A DNA stretch of 64,000 nucleotides from an uncultured Pelagibacteraceae bacterium (GTDB lineage Bacteria; Pseudomonadota; Alphaproteobacteria; Pelagibacterales; Pelagibacteraceae), in the NCBI GenBank assembly GCA_902578265.1, contig CACHCA010000004.1:1-64000 (forward strand). Reading direction: 5' to 3'. The notes under the pieces are model-generated. The model searched no databases and was not told the origin of the DNA. It was given only the letters and a program-made list of their open reading frames with translations. Within the stretch, counting starts at the first letter, position 1, and each line of letters begins with the position of its first letter. Below, piece by piece: positions 36,127 through 46,228 of the stretch. Position numbers and translations under genes: made by a program.

Positions 36127-37332
36127 TTTCTTTTTTAAATTATTATCAATTTCATCTAGAAATTGATTTGTAGTTAAATATTTACTTGATGGCCCAACTA
36201 ATATCGCCAGATCTTTGGTCATAGAACCACTTTCGACACAATCAATACAAACTTGCTCGATAGTGTTAGCAAATTTTATAAGATCATCATTTCCGTCCAA
36301 TTTACCTCGGTGAGCTAAACCTCTCGTCCAGGCAAAAATTGAGGCAATAGGATTGGTTGATGTTTCTTTTCCTTGTTGATGCATTCTATAATGTCTTGTA
36401 ACTGTTCCATGAGCTGCCTCAGCTTCCATTATTTTTCCATCAGGAGTTAAGAGTGTACTTGTCATTAAACCTAAAGAGCCATAACCCTGTGCCATCGTAT
36501 CAGACTGAACATCACCATCATAATTTTTACAGGCCCAAATATATTTTCCACTCCATTTCATTGCACATGCTACCATGTCGTCAATTAGTCTATGTTCATA
36601 AGTAATTTTTTCTTTATCGAATTTTTCTTTAAATTCTTTATTAAACACATCTTCAAATATATCTTTAAAACGTCCATCGTACTTCTTAAGGATTGTATTT
36701 TTTGTTGAAAGATATACTGGCCACTTTTTTATAAGACCGTAGCTAAAGCAAGATCTAGCAAAGTCTTCGATTGATTTATCTAAGTTATACATAGAAAGGG
36801 CTACTCCTGGTCCAGTAAAATTAAATACTTCGTATTTAATTTCATCTTTACCGTCTTCTGATGTCCACTTAACTTCCATCTTTCCTTTACCTGGAACTTT
36901 AAAATCAGTTGCTCTGTATTGATCGCCAAAAGCGTGTCTGCCAATTACCACTGGATCTGACCATGAAGGGACTAATTTTGGAATGTTAGAACAAATTATG
37001 GGCTCTCTAAAAACAGTTCCACCAATAATATTTCTTATTGTTCCATTTGGTGATCTCCACATTTTTTTTAAATTAAATTCCTCAACTCGTGCTTCATCAG
37101 GAGTGATTGTAGCGCACTTTATACCTACACCAATTTTCTTAATCGCATTAGCAGAGTCTATTGTAATCTGGTCATCAGTATCATCCCTGCTCTTCATACC
37201 TAAATCATAGTACTCAATACCGATATCAAGATAAGGAAGGATTAATTTTTTTTTAATAAATTCCCAGATTATTCTGGTCATTTCATCACCATCTAACTCT
37301 ACAATGGGGTTTTTTACAGTAATTTTGCTCAC
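36118..37332 (-). CDS. icd: Isocitrate dehydrogenase, NADP-dependent (eukaryotic-like homodimer type)
   Basis: This enzyme oxidises isocitrate to 2-oxoglutarate in the TCA cycle. At 404 residues it belongs to the subfamily shared by alphaproteobacteria and eukaryotes, with [71 protein letters not shown] and [12 protein letters not shown]. The final motif carries NADP-specificity residues (H, R). It is convergent with alaS and divergent from psd. Confidence 0.96.
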   Translation of the reverse strand: MSKITVKNPIVELDGDEMTRIIWEFIKKKLILPYLDIGIEYYDLGMKSRDDTDDQITIDSANAIKKIGVGIKCATITPDEARVEEFNLKKMWRSPNGTIRNIIGGTVFREPIICSNIPKLVPSWSDPVVIGRHAFGDQYRATDFKVPGKGKMEVKWTSEDGKDEIKYEVFNFTGPGVALSMYNLDKSIEDFARSCFSYGLIKKWPVYLSTKNTILKKYDGRFKDIFEDVFNKEFKEKFDKEKITYEHRLIDDMVACAMKWSGKYIWACKNYDGDVQSDTMAQGYGSLGLMTSTLLTPDGKIMEAEAAHGTVTRHYRMHQQGKETSTNPIASIFAWTRGLAHRGKLDGNDDLIKFANTIEQVCIDCVESGSMTKDLAILVGPSSKYLTTNQFLDEIDNNLKKKLN

Positions 37333-37405
37333 TTTATTTATATCTTAATAATTGAATTTCGTAATTTTATATACATATTAATGAAAAATTATCAAATAGA
37401 AGAAC

Positions 37406-38053
37406 ATGTTTAGTAAGATATTTCCAAAAATTCACGCTGAGGGATACAAGTTCCTAGTTATCTCAGGAATTATAACAATCGTATTTTATAGTTTCAGTAA
37501 TTTTTTAGGTTTAATTGGTTTAGTATTAACAATCTGGGTTTATTATTTTTTTAGAGATCCTGATAGAGTAATTATTGATGATAACAATTATCTGGTTAGC
37601 CCTGCTGATGGAGAAATCATAAAAGTTGAAGAAGTTGATGGTCCAAAAGAGCTAGGCTTAGAAAATAAAAAATTTAATAAGATCAGTGTCTTTATGAATG
37701 TATTTGATTGTCATGTTAATAGAACTCCATGTGCTGGAAAAATTGAAGAAATTTTATATAAACCTGGAACGTTTGTTAATGCTTCTCTTGATAAAGCGAG
37801 TGAAGATAATGAAAGAAATTATTTCAAAATTAAGGACACAGATAATAATGATATTATTGTAGTTCAAATAGCAGGCTTGGTTGCAAGAAGAATAGTTTGT
37901 GAGTCTAATAAAGATCAAGAGTTAAAACAAGGTGATAGAATTGGAATGATAAGATTTGGCAGCAGAGCAGATGTCTATTATGAGAATTATCAACCTCTAG
38001 TAAAAGTAGGTCAAAAAGCTATTTCCGGAGAAACACTATTAGCTAAAAAATAA
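37406..38053 (+). CDS. psd: Phosphatidylserine decarboxylase proenzyme (short form)
   Basis: Psd decarboxylates phosphatidylserine to phosphatidylethanolamine. The 215-residue protein is the short form common in alphaproteobacteria. Two membrane helices near residues 14-48 are followed by RDPDR, VSPADGEI, VFMNVFDCHVNRTP and the self-cleavage site IRFGSRADVY, where the G185-S186 break would create the pyruvoyl group. It lies one base before pssA, so the two phosphatidylethanolamine-pathway genes form one unit in reverse order of reaction. Confidence 0.95.
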   Translation: MFSKIFPKIHAEGYKFLVISGIITIVFYSFSNFLGLIGLVLTIWVYYFFRDPDRVIIDDNNYLVSPADGEIIKVEEVDGPKELGLENKKFNKISVFMNVFDCHVNRTPCAGKIEEILYKPGTFVNASLDKASEDNERNYFKIKDTDNNDIIVVQIAGLVARRIVCESNKDQELKQGDRIGMIRFGSRADVYYENYQPLVKVGQKAISGETLLAKK

Positions 38054-38054
38054 A

Positions 38055-38858
38055 ATGGAACAACCAAAAAATAATTTGAAGATCGTAGCAGATAAAAAAA
38101 GAGCAAGAATGATCTTGCCAAATATGCTTACATTAATAGGGGTTTGTATTGGTTTAACCTCAATACGATTTGCTCTAGATGGCAGGTTTGAACTTGCAAT
38201 TATAGCAATTCTCTTTGCTGCTTTAATTGATGGTCTTGATGGGAGAATAGCTAGATTAATCAGAGGTACTTCTAAAGTTGGAAAAGAGTTAGACTCGCTT
38301 ACTGATATGATCAGTTTCGGGGTAGCACCAGCATTTATAATGTATTTCTGGAATCTTAATACTCTAGGAAGATTTGGTTGGTTGCTTTGTTTGGTATATG
38401 TAATTTGCGTTGCATTACGTTTAGCGCGGTTTAATATCAATTCAAGTCAAGAACCTTCATGGAGAGATAATTTTTTTGAGGGAGTTCCATCACCAGCTGG
38501 AGGAATTTTAGTTTTAACACCTTTGATCATTAGTTTAAGCGGATTTGAGTTTGTTCAATTAAATTATAATTTAATGGTACCTATTTTTTTTATTGCGACT
38601 TCTTTTTTACTAATTAGTAAATTTCCTAGTTATTCTTTTAAAAAGATAGTGATCCCAAGAAAGACAACAATATTTCTTTTATTTGGAATAGTTTTATTTT
38701 TTGGTCTTTTATTAATTTATACATTTAATGTAATTGCGATAAGTACTGCAATTTATGTACTTTTATTACCAATAAGCTTTTTCCATTTTCAAAAAATTAA
38801 GAAGCAACATGAAAATGACAAAATTCAAGACGAAGATGACCTTGAAGACGTACTTTAA
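38055..38858 (+). CDS. pssA: CDP-diacylglycerol-serine O-phosphatidyltransferase
   Basis: PssA makes phosphatidylserine from CDP-diacylglycerol and serine. The 267-residue membrane protein has the CDP-alcohol phosphotransferase motif as DGLDGRIARLIRG followed by GKELDSLTDMISFG (DG-x2-(D/A)-(G/x)R ... G-x3-D-x3-D pattern), about eight hydrophobic helices and a charged C-terminal tail (DKIQDEDDLEDVL). It sits between psd and a GT8-like gene with overlapping or near-touching ends. Confidence 0.94.
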   Translation: MEQPKNNLKIVADKKRARMILPNMLTLIGVCIGLTSIRFALDGRFELAIIAILFAALIDGLDGRIARLIRGTSKVGKELDSLTDMISFGVAPAFIMYFWNLNTLGRFGWLLCLVYVICVALRLARFNINSSQEPSWRDNFFEGVPSPAGGILVLTPLIISLSGFEFVQLNYNLMVPIFFIATSFLLISKFPSYSFKKIVIPRKTTIFLLFGIVLFFGLLLIYTFNVIAISTAIYVLLLPISFFHFQKIKKQHENDKIQDEDDLEDVL

Positions 38859-39769
38859 TGAAAAAAAATGTAATCGTTTCTTTAGCCGATGCTAATTATT
38901 TTCCTTTACTAGATGAACTAGTAGATTCAATTAAAAGTTTTAAAGAGAGTGAAGATGTTGCTATCTGTATTTTAGATGCAGGATTAAAACAAGATCAACG
39001 AGATAGTTTATCTAAAAAAGTTGATGAAATTAAAAATGCTGAATGGGATATTGAAGTGCCTGGTTATAAGGTTAAAGGTAAAGAGTGGTTGAAAAGTCAG
39101 GTCTCAAGAGCCTTTTTGCCTAAATACTTTCCTAACTATGAGAAATATCTGTGGATTGATTGTGATGCATGGGTAAATGATTGGAGTTGCGTAGAGTTAT
39201 ATTTTAAGGCTTGTGATGATGGAAAGCTTGGAATTACTCAAACAATTGGCCCAGGATATAAAATTACATCAAAAGTAAACTGGCTTTTTGGAAAGCTGGC
39301 ATTAATCAAATCTCAAAATTTTAAACATGCTATAAAATCAAAAATTAGTTATGCAGATGCAAGGAAATTAGCTTTTGCTCCACATATCAATATTGGAGTT
39401 TTTTCCTTAGAAAAAGACTCTAAAGGATGGAGTACTTGGCAAAACAATTTAGAGAAAACTCTCAAAGCAGGTAATATTTTTGGATCTGAAGGTTTAGCAA
39501 TTAACATGTCCGTTTATATTGACAATTTAGAAACAGAGTTTCTTCCTTTAAATTGTAATTGGATCACAAGTAATTTACTTCCAAAATATGATCAGAAACA
39601 AAGCACATTTGTTGAACCATACTTACCAAATTATAAAATTGGCATAATGCATCTTGCAGCAGGTATTTGGAAAGATGGTAAAGATATGCGAGTAGATAAA
39701 ACTATTAAAATTGAATTAGATACTTTAGATAAAAATAAGATACTAAAAAGTTTAAGATATAATACTTAA
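38858..39769 (+). CDS. GT8-like glycosyltransferase, function unknown
   Basis: A 303-residue soluble protein with a GT-A-like start (NVIVSLADANYFPLLDELV), a metal-binding DxD element in YLWIDCDAWVND and a C-terminal IMHLAAGIWKDG resembling the HxxGxxK end of GT8 enzymes. The substrate is unknown. It shares one base with the pssA stop and ends one base before rlmE, so it is part of the psd-pssA transcript. A role in glycolipid formation is possible from the neighbours but not shown. Confidence 0.7.
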   Translation: MKKNVIVSLADANYFPLLDELVDSIKSFKESEDVAICILDAGLKQDQRDSLSKKVDEIKNAEWDIEVPGYKVKGKEWLKSQVSRAFLPKYFPNYEKYLWIDCDAWVNDWSCVELYFKACDDGKLGITQTIGPGYKITSKVNWLFGKLALIKSQNFKHAIKSKISYADARKLAFAPHINIGVFSLEKDSKGWSTWQNNLEKTLKAGNIFGSEGLAINMSVYIDNLETEFLPLNCNWITSNLLPKYDQKQSTFVEPYLPNYKIGIMHLAAGIWKDGKDMRVDKTIKIELDTLDKNKILKSLRYNT

Positions 39770-40381
39770 TTGAAAAAAAATAAGATTTCAAAAAATTGGG
39801 TAAATAAGCAAAGACGCGATACTTATGTGCGTCAATCAAAGGTTGATGGTTATCGAGCAAGGTCGGCCTATAAACTCAAAGAGATAGATGAAAAATTTAG
39901 AATATTTAAAGGTGGAATGTCAGTCGTAGATATTGGAGCTGCTCCTGGAAGTTGGTCACAGTATGTTGCAAAAGTAGTTAAGAGTGGAAAGATAATCTCT
40001 ATTGATCTTAAAGAAATGGAAAATATAGAAAATACTTTACAAATTCAGGGTGACTTTACTTCAATTGATACCCAAGACCAAATTAAAGAATATCTTAAAA
40101 AAAAACCTGATGTAGTCATGTCTGATATGGCCGTAAATACAACTGGGATAAAAAATATCGATTCAATTCAAACTGGTGAATTGTGCAAAGAAGCGATGGT
40201 TTTTTCAAAGGATGTGATTTCAAAAAAGGGTTTTTTTATTTCAAAAATATTTATGGGTAGTACCTTTAATGAAATTGTCGCACTGGGAAAAAAAATTTTT
40301 AAAGAAGTGAAGGTTTTTAAACCTAAATCAAGTAGAAAAGATTCTAAAGAAAGTTTTATAATTTGTAAAAATCTTAGATAG
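39770..40381 (+). CDS. rlmE: 23S rRNA (uridine-2'-O-)-methyltransferase RlmE
   Basis: RlmE (FtsJ/RrmJ) methylates the ribose of U2552 in the 23S A-loop. The 203-residue protein has the SAM site VVDIGAAPGSWSQYV and the catalytic K-D-K-E tetrad as K35 (RSAYKL), D119 (VVMSDMAVN), K159 (FFISKIF) and E194 (DSKESFI), with spacing nearly the same as E. coli. The start is TTG, directly after the stop of the previous gene. Confidence 0.94.
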   Translation: MKKNKISKNWVNKQRRDTYVRQSKVDGYRARSAYKLKEIDEKFRIFKGGMSVVDIGAAPGSWSQYVAKVVKSGKIISIDLKEMENIENTLQIQGDFTSIDTQDQIKEYLKKKPDVVMSDMAVNTTGIKNIDSIQTGELCKEAMVFSKDVISKKGFFISKIFMGSTFNEIVALGKKIFKEVKVFKPKSSRKDSKESFIICKNLR

Positions 40382-40412
40382 TTTCTTTTAATTTTAAAGG
40401 AATCGTATATAA

Positions 40413-41495
40413 ATGATTATGGTTCCTATAAAAGAAGCACTCACCTTTGATGATGTAACTCTGATGCCCAAGTACTCTGAGATTTTACCCTCAGATGTTG
40501 ATACTAGCATTAAACTTACAAATTATTTAAAATTAAAAATTCCTCTATTATCTTCAGCTATGGATACTGTCACTGAAAGCAAAATGGCTATCGCGATAGC
40601 AAAAGCGGGTGGGATAGGAATTATTCATAGAAATTTAGATATAAAAAAACAAATTCTTGAAATTAAAAAAGTAAAAAAACAAAAACTTTTAGTAGGCGCA
40701 GCTGTTGGAGCAGGACCAAGCGAATTTAAAAGAGCAGAGGCAATACTTAAAGAAAAAATTGACATGATTGTTGTTGATACGGCTCATGGACATACAAAAA
40801 AGGTCTCAGAAATAATTAAGTTTATCAAAAAAACCAAAGACAAAAAAACTGCTCTTTGTGCCGGAAATATTGCTACACCTGCAGCAGCAAAATTTCTATT
40901 AAAGCTTGGTGTTGATGTTATTAAAGTAGGGATTGGACCTGGATCAATATGCACAACAAGATTAGTTGCAGGTATTGGTGTTCCACAACTTAGTGCAATA
41001 CTAGAAGTTAGGAATGGAATAAAAAATAAGAATGTAAAAATTATTTCTGATGGTGGAATTAAATATTCAGGTGATTTGGCAAAAGCATTCGCTGCTGGAG
41101 CAGATGCAGTTATGATTGGTTCATTATTTGCAGGGACAGATGAAGCGCCAGGAAAATTAATTAGGAGAAATGGTAAATTATTTAAAAATTTTAGAGGCAT
41201 GGGTTCAGTTGGTGCTATGAACAAAGGATCTGCAGATCGATACTTTCAATCAAAGCAAAAGGACTCGTCTAAATATGTGCCAGAAGGAGTAGAAGGATTT
41301 GCAAAATATAAAGGCAAAGTTGATAATATAATTTTTAAATTAATTGGTGGATTAAGATCATCTATGGGATACTTAGGATCAAGACAAATTAAATATCTAA
41401 GAGATAAACCACAATTTGTTAAAATAACAAAAGCTGGTTTTTACGAAAGTATGGTCCATAATGTTGATATAGTCAAAAGTGATAATAAATACTAA
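40413..41495 (+). CDS. guaB: IMP dehydrogenase lacking the CBS (Bateman) domains
   Basis: IMPDH oxidises IMP to XMP, the committed step to guanine nucleotides. The catalytic barrel is complete: LTFDDVTLMP, VVDTAHGH (D121), the loop KVGIGPGSICTTR with C180, ISDGGIKYSGD, the flap RGMGSVGAM and the Arg-Tyr dyad R276-Y277 in ADRYFQ, then VPEGVEG. The protein is only 360 residues against about 490, because the CBS pair normally inserted after the IIHRNL segment (around residues 80-92) is absent. The R-Y dyad and VPEGVEG argue against GMP reductase. An in-frame ATG two codons downstream is an alternative start. Confidence 0.92.
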   Translation: MIMVPIKEALTFDDVTLMPKYSEILPSDVDTSIKLTNYLKLKIPLLSSAMDTVTESKMAIAIAKAGGIGIIHRNLDIKKQILEIKKVKKQKLLVGAAVGAGPSEFKRAEAILKEKIDMIVVDTAHGHTKKVSEIIKFIKKTKDKKTALCAGNIATPAAAKFLLKLGVDVIKVGIGPGSICTTRLVAGIGVPQLSAILEVRNGIKNKNVKIISDGGIKYSGDLAKAFAAGADAVMIGSLFAGTDEAPGKLIRRNGKLFKNFRGMGSVGAMNKGSADRYFQSKQKDSSKYVPEGVEGFAKYKGKVDNIIFKLIGGLRSSMGYLGSRQIKYLRDKPQFVKITKAGFYESMVHNVDIVKSDNKY

Positions 41496-41932
41496 TGAGA
41501 AAAATCTTTAGAATAACTGTTCTTTTTTATTTCTTAATTAATGTTTTTAATTTTTCTTTAGGTAGTGAAAATTTTTTTAATAAAGGTTTAGAACTATACA
41601 AAAAAGAAAAGTTTGAAGATGCTCGATTTATGTTTGAGAGAAGTATTGTATTTAATCCAAAACACTCTAATTCATATTTATATTTAGCTAAAATTTACAA
41701 TCAGGAAAAAAATCAAAAGAAAGAGGAAAAAAATTTAGAGGCAACTTTATTGATTGAACCAAATAATGAAGAAGCAATGTTAATGTTGATGAAAATAGCA
41801 TTAGAAAAATCAAACTACTCTAAAGTAAAGAGTCTTTCAGAAGACTTTGTCAAAGTTTGCAAAAATTTATGTGATGAAAATAAAAGTATCTTAGATTCTT
41901 TAGCAAACTTAGAACCCAAAAATGAGTCTTGA
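41495..41932 (+). CDS. Small exported TPR protein
   Basis: A 145-residue protein with a hydrophobic N-terminus ([20 protein letters not shown], signal peptide or anchor) and about two to three TPR units ([35 protein letters not shown], then [18 protein letters not shown]). Two cysteines near the end ([11 protein letters not shown]) could form a disulfide outside the cytoplasm. It shares one base with guaB and overlaps guaA by 11 bases, so it is co-translated with two purine genes although a link to purine synthesis is not evident. Confidence 0.75.
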   Translation: MRKIFRITVLFYFLINVFNFSLGSENFFNKGLELYKKEKFEDARFMFERSIVFNPKHSNSYLYLAKIYNQEKNQKKEEKNLEATLLIEPNNEEAMLMLMKIALEKSNYSKVKSLSEDFVKVCKNLCDENKSILDSLANLEPKNES

Positions 41933-43484
41933 TCAAAATTTGAATAAGATTTTAATTGTTGATTTTGGTTCACAATTTACACAGTTAATAGCAAGACGAG
42001 TTAGAGAATTAGGAATTTTTTCTGAGATAGTAAGTCACAAAAAAATAAAAAATAAGAATATCAATCACACGATCAAAGGCATTATTCTATCTGGCGGTCC
42101 TTTAAATGTTTATCAAATTAATAAATACTCCTTCGATAAAAAGATAATTCAAAAAGGCGTTCCAGTTTTAGGTATTTGTTTTGGGCATCAAATAATATCT
42201 AAATTAAATGGTGGAAAAGTGAAACAATCTAAACATAGAGAGTTTGGTTTAGCTAATATTACAAAAAAAAATAATAGTCTTTTAATTAAAAATTTATTTA
42301 AGAAAAAAAAGTCAATTAAAGTTTGGATGAGTCACGCTGATCAAGTTTCAAAATTACCCAAAAATTTTAAGGTAATTGCCTCAAGCCAGAATTCTAAATT
42401 TGCAGTAGTTGAAAATAAATTTAAAAATTATTATGGAGTCCAATTTCATCCAGAGGTGACCCACACAGAAAATGGAAAAAAACTGATAAGTAATTTTATA
42501 TTTTTAATATGTAAAATGAAAAAAAATTGGTCTTCTAAAGATCAAAAAATAAAATTAATAAAAGATGCAAGACAAATGGTAGGAAATAATAAAGTCATTT
42601 GTGCTTTATCCGGTGGAGTAGATAGTAGCGTAGTTGCACAATTATTAAATAAAGCCATCGGTAAAAATTTACACTGTATTTTTGTTAACACCGGGCTCTT
42701 AAGAAAGAATGAGGAAAAACAAGTTGTTGCAACATTTAAAAAAAAATTAAAGATTAATCTTACATACGTGAATGCTGAGAAAGAGTTTTTAAGAAAATTA
42801 TCAAATATTTCAGATCCTGAAAAAAAAAGAAAGATAATTGGAAACTTATTTATAAAAATATTTGAGCGTTATGCCAAAAAAATTAAAAATGTAAAATTTT
42901 TGGCTCAAGGAACTCTTTACCCTGATTTAATAGAAAGTAAATCAGTTACAGGTAGTCAAACATCGAAAATTAAATCTCACCATAATGTTGGAGGTCTACC
43001 CAAAAAAATGAAACTTAAACTAGTAGAGCCATTAAAATTTTTATTCAAGGACGAGGTTAGGAAACTTGGATTAGAACTCAATTTAAGCAGAGAAATTATT
43101 TCTCGTCATCCTTTTCCAGGACCTGGACTGGCAATACGAATGCCAGGAATAATAACCAAAGAAAAAATAAATATTTTAAAAGAGGCTGATCATTATTTTA
43201 TTCAAGCTTTGAGAGATCACGACCTATATCATAAAATTTGGCAAGCTTATGCAGCTTTACTTCCAGTTAAAACAGTCGGAGTAATGGGTGATAATAGAAC
43301 TTATGAGTATTTGTGTTTGCTTAGAGCAATAACATCTGAAGATGGTATGACAGCAGATTTTTATGAATTTAAAAAATCATTTATACAAGAAATTTCAAAT
43401 AAAATAGTGAATAGTATTAGAGGGATTAATAGAGTAGTTTACGATATAACTTCGAAACCACCGAGTACAATCGAATTAGAGTAA
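41922..43484 (+). CDS. guaA: GMP synthase (glutamine-hydrolysing)
   Basis: GuaA aminates XMP to GMP. The 520 residues comprise an N-terminal class I glutamine amidotransferase (nucleophile C86 in GICFGHQ; HxE in [12 protein letters not shown]), the ATP pyrophosphatase domain with P-loop [10 protein letters not shown], and the C-terminal dimer domain ([11 protein letters not shown], ending KPPSTIELE). It lies two genes after guaB, giving a guaB-TPR-guaA operon, and its stop is directly followed by panB. Confidence 0.97.
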   Translation: MSLDQNLNKILIVDFGSQFTQLIARRVRELGIFSEIVSHKKIKNKNINHTIKGIILSGGPLNVYQINKYSFDKKIIQKGVPVLGICFGHQIISKLNGGKVKQSKHREFGLANITKKNNSLLIKNLFKKKKSIKVWMSHADQVSKLPKNFKVIASSQNSKFAVVENKFKNYYGVQFHPEVTHTENGKKLISNFIFLICKMKKNWSSKDQKIKLIKDARQMVGNNKVICALSGGVDSSVVAQLLNKAIGKNLHCIFVNTGLLRKNEEKQVVATFKKKLKINLTYVNAEKEFLRKLSNISDPEKKRKIIGNLFIKIFERYAKKIKNVKFLAQGTLYPDLIESKSVTGSQTSKIKSHHNVGGLPKKMKLKLVEPLKFLFKDEVRKLGLELNLSREIISRHPFPGPGLAIRMPGIITKEKINILKEADHYFIQALRDHDLYHKIWQAYAALLPVKTVGVMGDNRTYEYLCLLRAITSEDGMTADFYEFKKSFIQEISNKIVNSIRGINRVVYDITSKPPSTIELE

Positions 43485-44264
43485 ATGAATAAAAAGATTA
43501 AAAAAATTCTTAATAAAAAGAATAAATCAAAAATTATTTGTCTTACGGCATACTCAAAAAATGTTGCCACAATCCTTGATAAACATTGCGATTTAGTATT
43601 GGTTGGGGACTCATTAGGATCAGTTTTGTATAACTTTAAGTCCACTAAGCAAGTGACTTTAGAGACCATGATTAATCATTCTAAAAGTGTCAGACTTGGT
43701 ATTAAGAAATCATTAATGGTTGTTGATATGCCTTATAATACATATCGAAATCCAAGCGAAGCTTTGAAGAATTCAAGATTAGTTATGAAAGAAACCAAAT
43801 GTGATGCTGTTAAGTTAGAAGGGGGAAAAAAGATAATTCCTATCGTTAAAAGATTGATTAAAAATAAAATACCAGTTATGGGACATGTTGGAATACTACC
43901 TCAGACAGATAAAAAATTTACCTTCAAAGGGAAAAAACTAAATGAAAGTGAGAGATTACTTAAAGACACTAAACTTTTAGAAAATGCTGGAGTTTTTTCG
44001 ATTGTATTAGAATGTGTAGAAACAAAATTATCAAAGAAAATTTCCAACCATATAAAGATTCCAACAATAGGAATTGGTTCTTCAGTGAATTGTGATGGTC
44101 AAGTTTTAGTAATTGATGACTTAACAGGATTGAGTCAAAGTAAATTAAAATTTGTTAAAAAATTTGTTGATATAACAAAGTTGATCGAAAATGGTGTGAA
44201 AAAATTTAAATCTGAAGTATTAAAAAAACAATTTCCTAAAGCTAAACATTCTTTTTCAAAATGA
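43485..44264 (+). CDS. panB: 3-methyl-2-oxobutanoate hydroxymethyltransferase
   Basis: PanB transfers a hydroxymethyl group from methylene-tetrahydrofolate to 2-oxoisovalerate, the first committed step to pantothenate. The 259 residues contain TAYSKNVATILD, the Mg-binding VLVGDSLGSVLY, VVDMPYNTY, AVKLEGGKKI, VMGHVGILPQ and IGIGSSVNCDGQVLV. No panC or panE follows; the next gene belongs to another pathway but overlaps by four bases. The catalytic residues seem intact. Confidence 0.94.
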   Translation: MNKKIKKILNKKNKSKIICLTAYSKNVATILDKHCDLVLVGDSLGSVLYNFKSTKQVTLETMINHSKSVRLGIKKSLMVVDMPYNTYRNPSEALKNSRLVMKETKCDAVKLEGGKKIIPIVKRLIKNKIPVMGHVGILPQTDKKFTFKGKKLNESERLLKDTKLLENAGVFSIVLECVETKLSKKISNHIKIPTIGIGSSVNCDGQVLVIDDLTGLSQSKLKFVKKFVDITKLIENGVKKFKSEVLKKQFPKAKHSFSK

Positions 44265-45004
44265 AACTGAATAAGATAGAGCCAAAATTTATTAAAAAAA
44301 ATAATCCAAGAATAGGTCTAATAACTTTAGCTAGTGATTTTAGAATTGAAAAAGATTTTAATGATATAATTTATGGGAAAGATATAGATTTGTATTCAAA
44401 TAGAATAAATTGTTACAATCCTCTTACTAATGAAACCTTGAAAAAGATGGCAGATGATATTCCCGAAGTGACCAAAAATATTTTACCAGATCAAAAATTA
44501 GATTGTGTTGCTTATGGATGTACATCAGGAACTATTGCTGCAGGTTATCAATCAATCTATGAAAAAGTAAATTTAGCAAAACCTAATACAAAAGTAACAA
44601 CACCTATTACTTCTGCTATAAATGCTCTTAAAACACTTAAGATAAATAAGGTTTCAATATTTACTCCATATACCGACGAGATTAATCAATCGGTCATTAA
44701 TTATTTTAAGAATGAAAAAATAGAAATTTCTGAACTGTCTTATTTTGATATAGCTTCTGATTTAGATATAGGTAAAGTTGATCCACAACATTTATTTGAT
44801 GTGTTAGTTAAACAAGACTTGTCAAATAGCGATGCTTTGTTCGTATCTTGCACAGCACTCCCAGTATTATCAATTATAAATGACATAGAAAAAAAACTAG
44901 GTAAGGTAATTTTATCAAGTAATCAAACCCTAATTTGGGACACGCTTAAACAAATTGATAATCAAAATAAGGTTGATGGTTATGGGGTGTTATTTAATAG
45001 TTAG
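44261..45004 (+). CDS. Asp/Glu racemase superfamily protein, maleate isomerase / EutA-like
   Basis: A 247-residue member of the two-cysteine racemase/isomerase fold. The catalytic pair is C87 in VAYGCTSGT and C197 in FVSCTALPV, the pattern of maleate isomerases and arylmalonate decarboxylases. It overlaps panB by four bases and is followed at once by an ectoine-hydrolase-like gene. In ectoine catabolic operons a maleate-isomerase-like protein (EutA) accompanies the hydrolase, so that is the favoured reading. The substrate is not proven; a hydantoin-type racemase is an alternative. Confidence 0.75.
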   Translation: MKLNKIEPKFIKKNNPRIGLITLASDFRIEKDFNDIIYGKDIDLYSNRINCYNPLTNETLKKMADDIPEVTKNILPDQKLDCVAYGCTSGTIAAGYQSIYEKVNLAKPNTKVTTPITSAINALKTLKINKVSIFTPYTDEINQSVINYFKNEKIEISELSYFDIASDLDIGKVDPQHLFDVLVKQDLSNSDALFVSCTALPVLSIINDIEKKLGKVILSSNQTLIWDTLKQIDNQNKVDGYGVLFNS

Positions 45005-45007
45005 TTG

Positions 45008-46177
45008 ATGAATTTTTCAATTGAAGAATACAAATCTAGATTAAAAAAAATTCAAAATTCAATGCAAGATAAAGGTATTGAAATTTTGATTTCACAAGAT
45101 CCTTCAAATATGAATTATCTTACTGGCTATGATGCATGGTCTTTTTATTATGCACAATGTGTGATTGTTCATGCAAATGCTGATGAACCGATTTGTTTTG
45201 TCAGAGATCAAGATGCTGGTGGCGCTTATATAAAAACTTATTTGAAAGATGAAAATATTGTAAAGTATCATGAAAAATATATTCACACTTGGCCGCTACA
45301 TCCTTACGATGCTTTAGTAGATTTAATAAAGGAAAAAAAATGGGATAAATTATCTATAGGCGTTGAAATGGATAGTCATTATTTCACCGCTTATTGTTAT
45401 GAAAAAATAAAACAAGGATTACCCAATGCAAAATTGATAGATAGCAAACGATTAGTAAATTGGGTTAGGCTTGTTAAGTCAGATGCTGAAATAAAATATA
45501 TGAAAGCAGCTGCGCAGATCACTCAACTTGGTATGAAAAAAGCATTTGAGGCTATTAATCCAGGTGTAAGGCAATGTGATGCTGTTTCAGAAATATGGTC
45601 AACTTTAGTCAAAGGAACCTCAGAATTTGGAGGGGATTATGCTTCAATAGTGCCAATGCTTCCAACTGGTAAAGGAACCTCTGCATCCCATTTAACTTGG
45701 TCTGAGGATAAGTTTGTTGAGGGAGAGGCCACAATCATAGAATTATCTGGCGTAAATAAAAAGTATCATTGTCCAATGGCCAGAACAGTTTTACTTGGAA
45801 AACCCGACCAAAAAAAAATTGACACAATGAAAAAAACTAACGAGGCACTTCAAGCAGGTATAGATAAAGTTAAAGCAGGAAATACGGCTGAAGATGTTGC
45901 ACAAGCTTTTTGGAAGATATTAGATAAATATAAGATTGAGAAAACTTCAAGAACTGGCTATTCAATTGGGATAGGCTATCCTCCTGACTGGGGCGAACAT
46001 ACTTTAAATATATCAAAAGGTGACAAAACATTATTACAGCCCAACGTTACCTTTCATATGATTGCAGTAATGCAATTTGGAAATTGGGGAGTGGAAGCGT
46101 CAGAAGCAATTAGAGTAACTGATAAAGGTTCAGAATTATTTTGTAATTTCTCAAGAGAACTTCACGTTAAAAGCTAA
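45008..46177 (+). CDS. M24 peptidase-family hydrolase, ectoine hydrolase (DoeA/EutD)-like
   Basis: Ectoine hydrolase opens the ectoine ring to N-acetyl-2,4-diaminobutyrate. This 389-residue protein has the creatinase N-domain with SQDPSNMNYLTGYDAWSFYY and the pita-bread C-domain with FGGDYASIVPMLPTG, HCPMARTVLLG and RTGYSIGIGYPPDWGEH, which recall DoeA/EutD proteins in order and wording. Related M24 enzymes include creatinase and Xaa-Pro aminopeptidase, so substrate specificity is inferred. I use the ATG at 45008 rather than the TTG one codon earlier. It follows the EutA-like gene directly and precedes the polyamine transporter. Confidence 0.82.
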   Translation: MNFSIEEYKSRLKKIQNSMQDKGIEILISQDPSNMNYLTGYDAWSFYYAQCVIVHANADEPICFVRDQDAGGAYIKTYLKDENIVKYHEKYIHTWPLHPYDALVDLIKEKKWDKLSIGVEMDSHYFTAYCYEKIKQGLPNAKLIDSKRLVNWVRLVKSDAEIKYMKAAAQITQLGMKKAFEAINPGVRQCDAVSEIWSTLVKGTSEFGGDYASIVPMLPTGKGTSASHLTWSEDKFVEGEATIIELSGVNKKYHCPMARTVLLGKPDQKKIDTMKKTNEALQAGIDKVKAGNTAEDVAQAFWKILDKYKIEKTSRTGYSIGIGYPPDWGEHTLNISKGDKTLLQPNVTFHMIAVMQFGNWGVEASEAIRVTDKGSELFCNFSRELHVKS

Positions 46178-46228
46178 TTATTAGAGGTTGATATTTATTC
46201 TCACAAATGTTTTAAAGTTCCTTAAATT

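Noticed and set aside
40784..41224. 146-codon open frame on the minus strand inside guaB
   Set aside because: Antisense shadow of the catalytic barrel; guaB is complete in the other direction.
40413..41495. guaB as a truncated pseudogene or GMP reductase
   Set aside because: Only the CBS insertion is missing; catalytic cysteine, flap and Arg-Tyr dyad are present, and it heads an operon with guaA.
46178..46228. Riboswitch in the gaps before potA, recA or glyQ (glycine or SAM types occur in SAR11)
   Set aside because: The gaps are too short or lack the conserved cores I know for glycine and SAM riboswitches.
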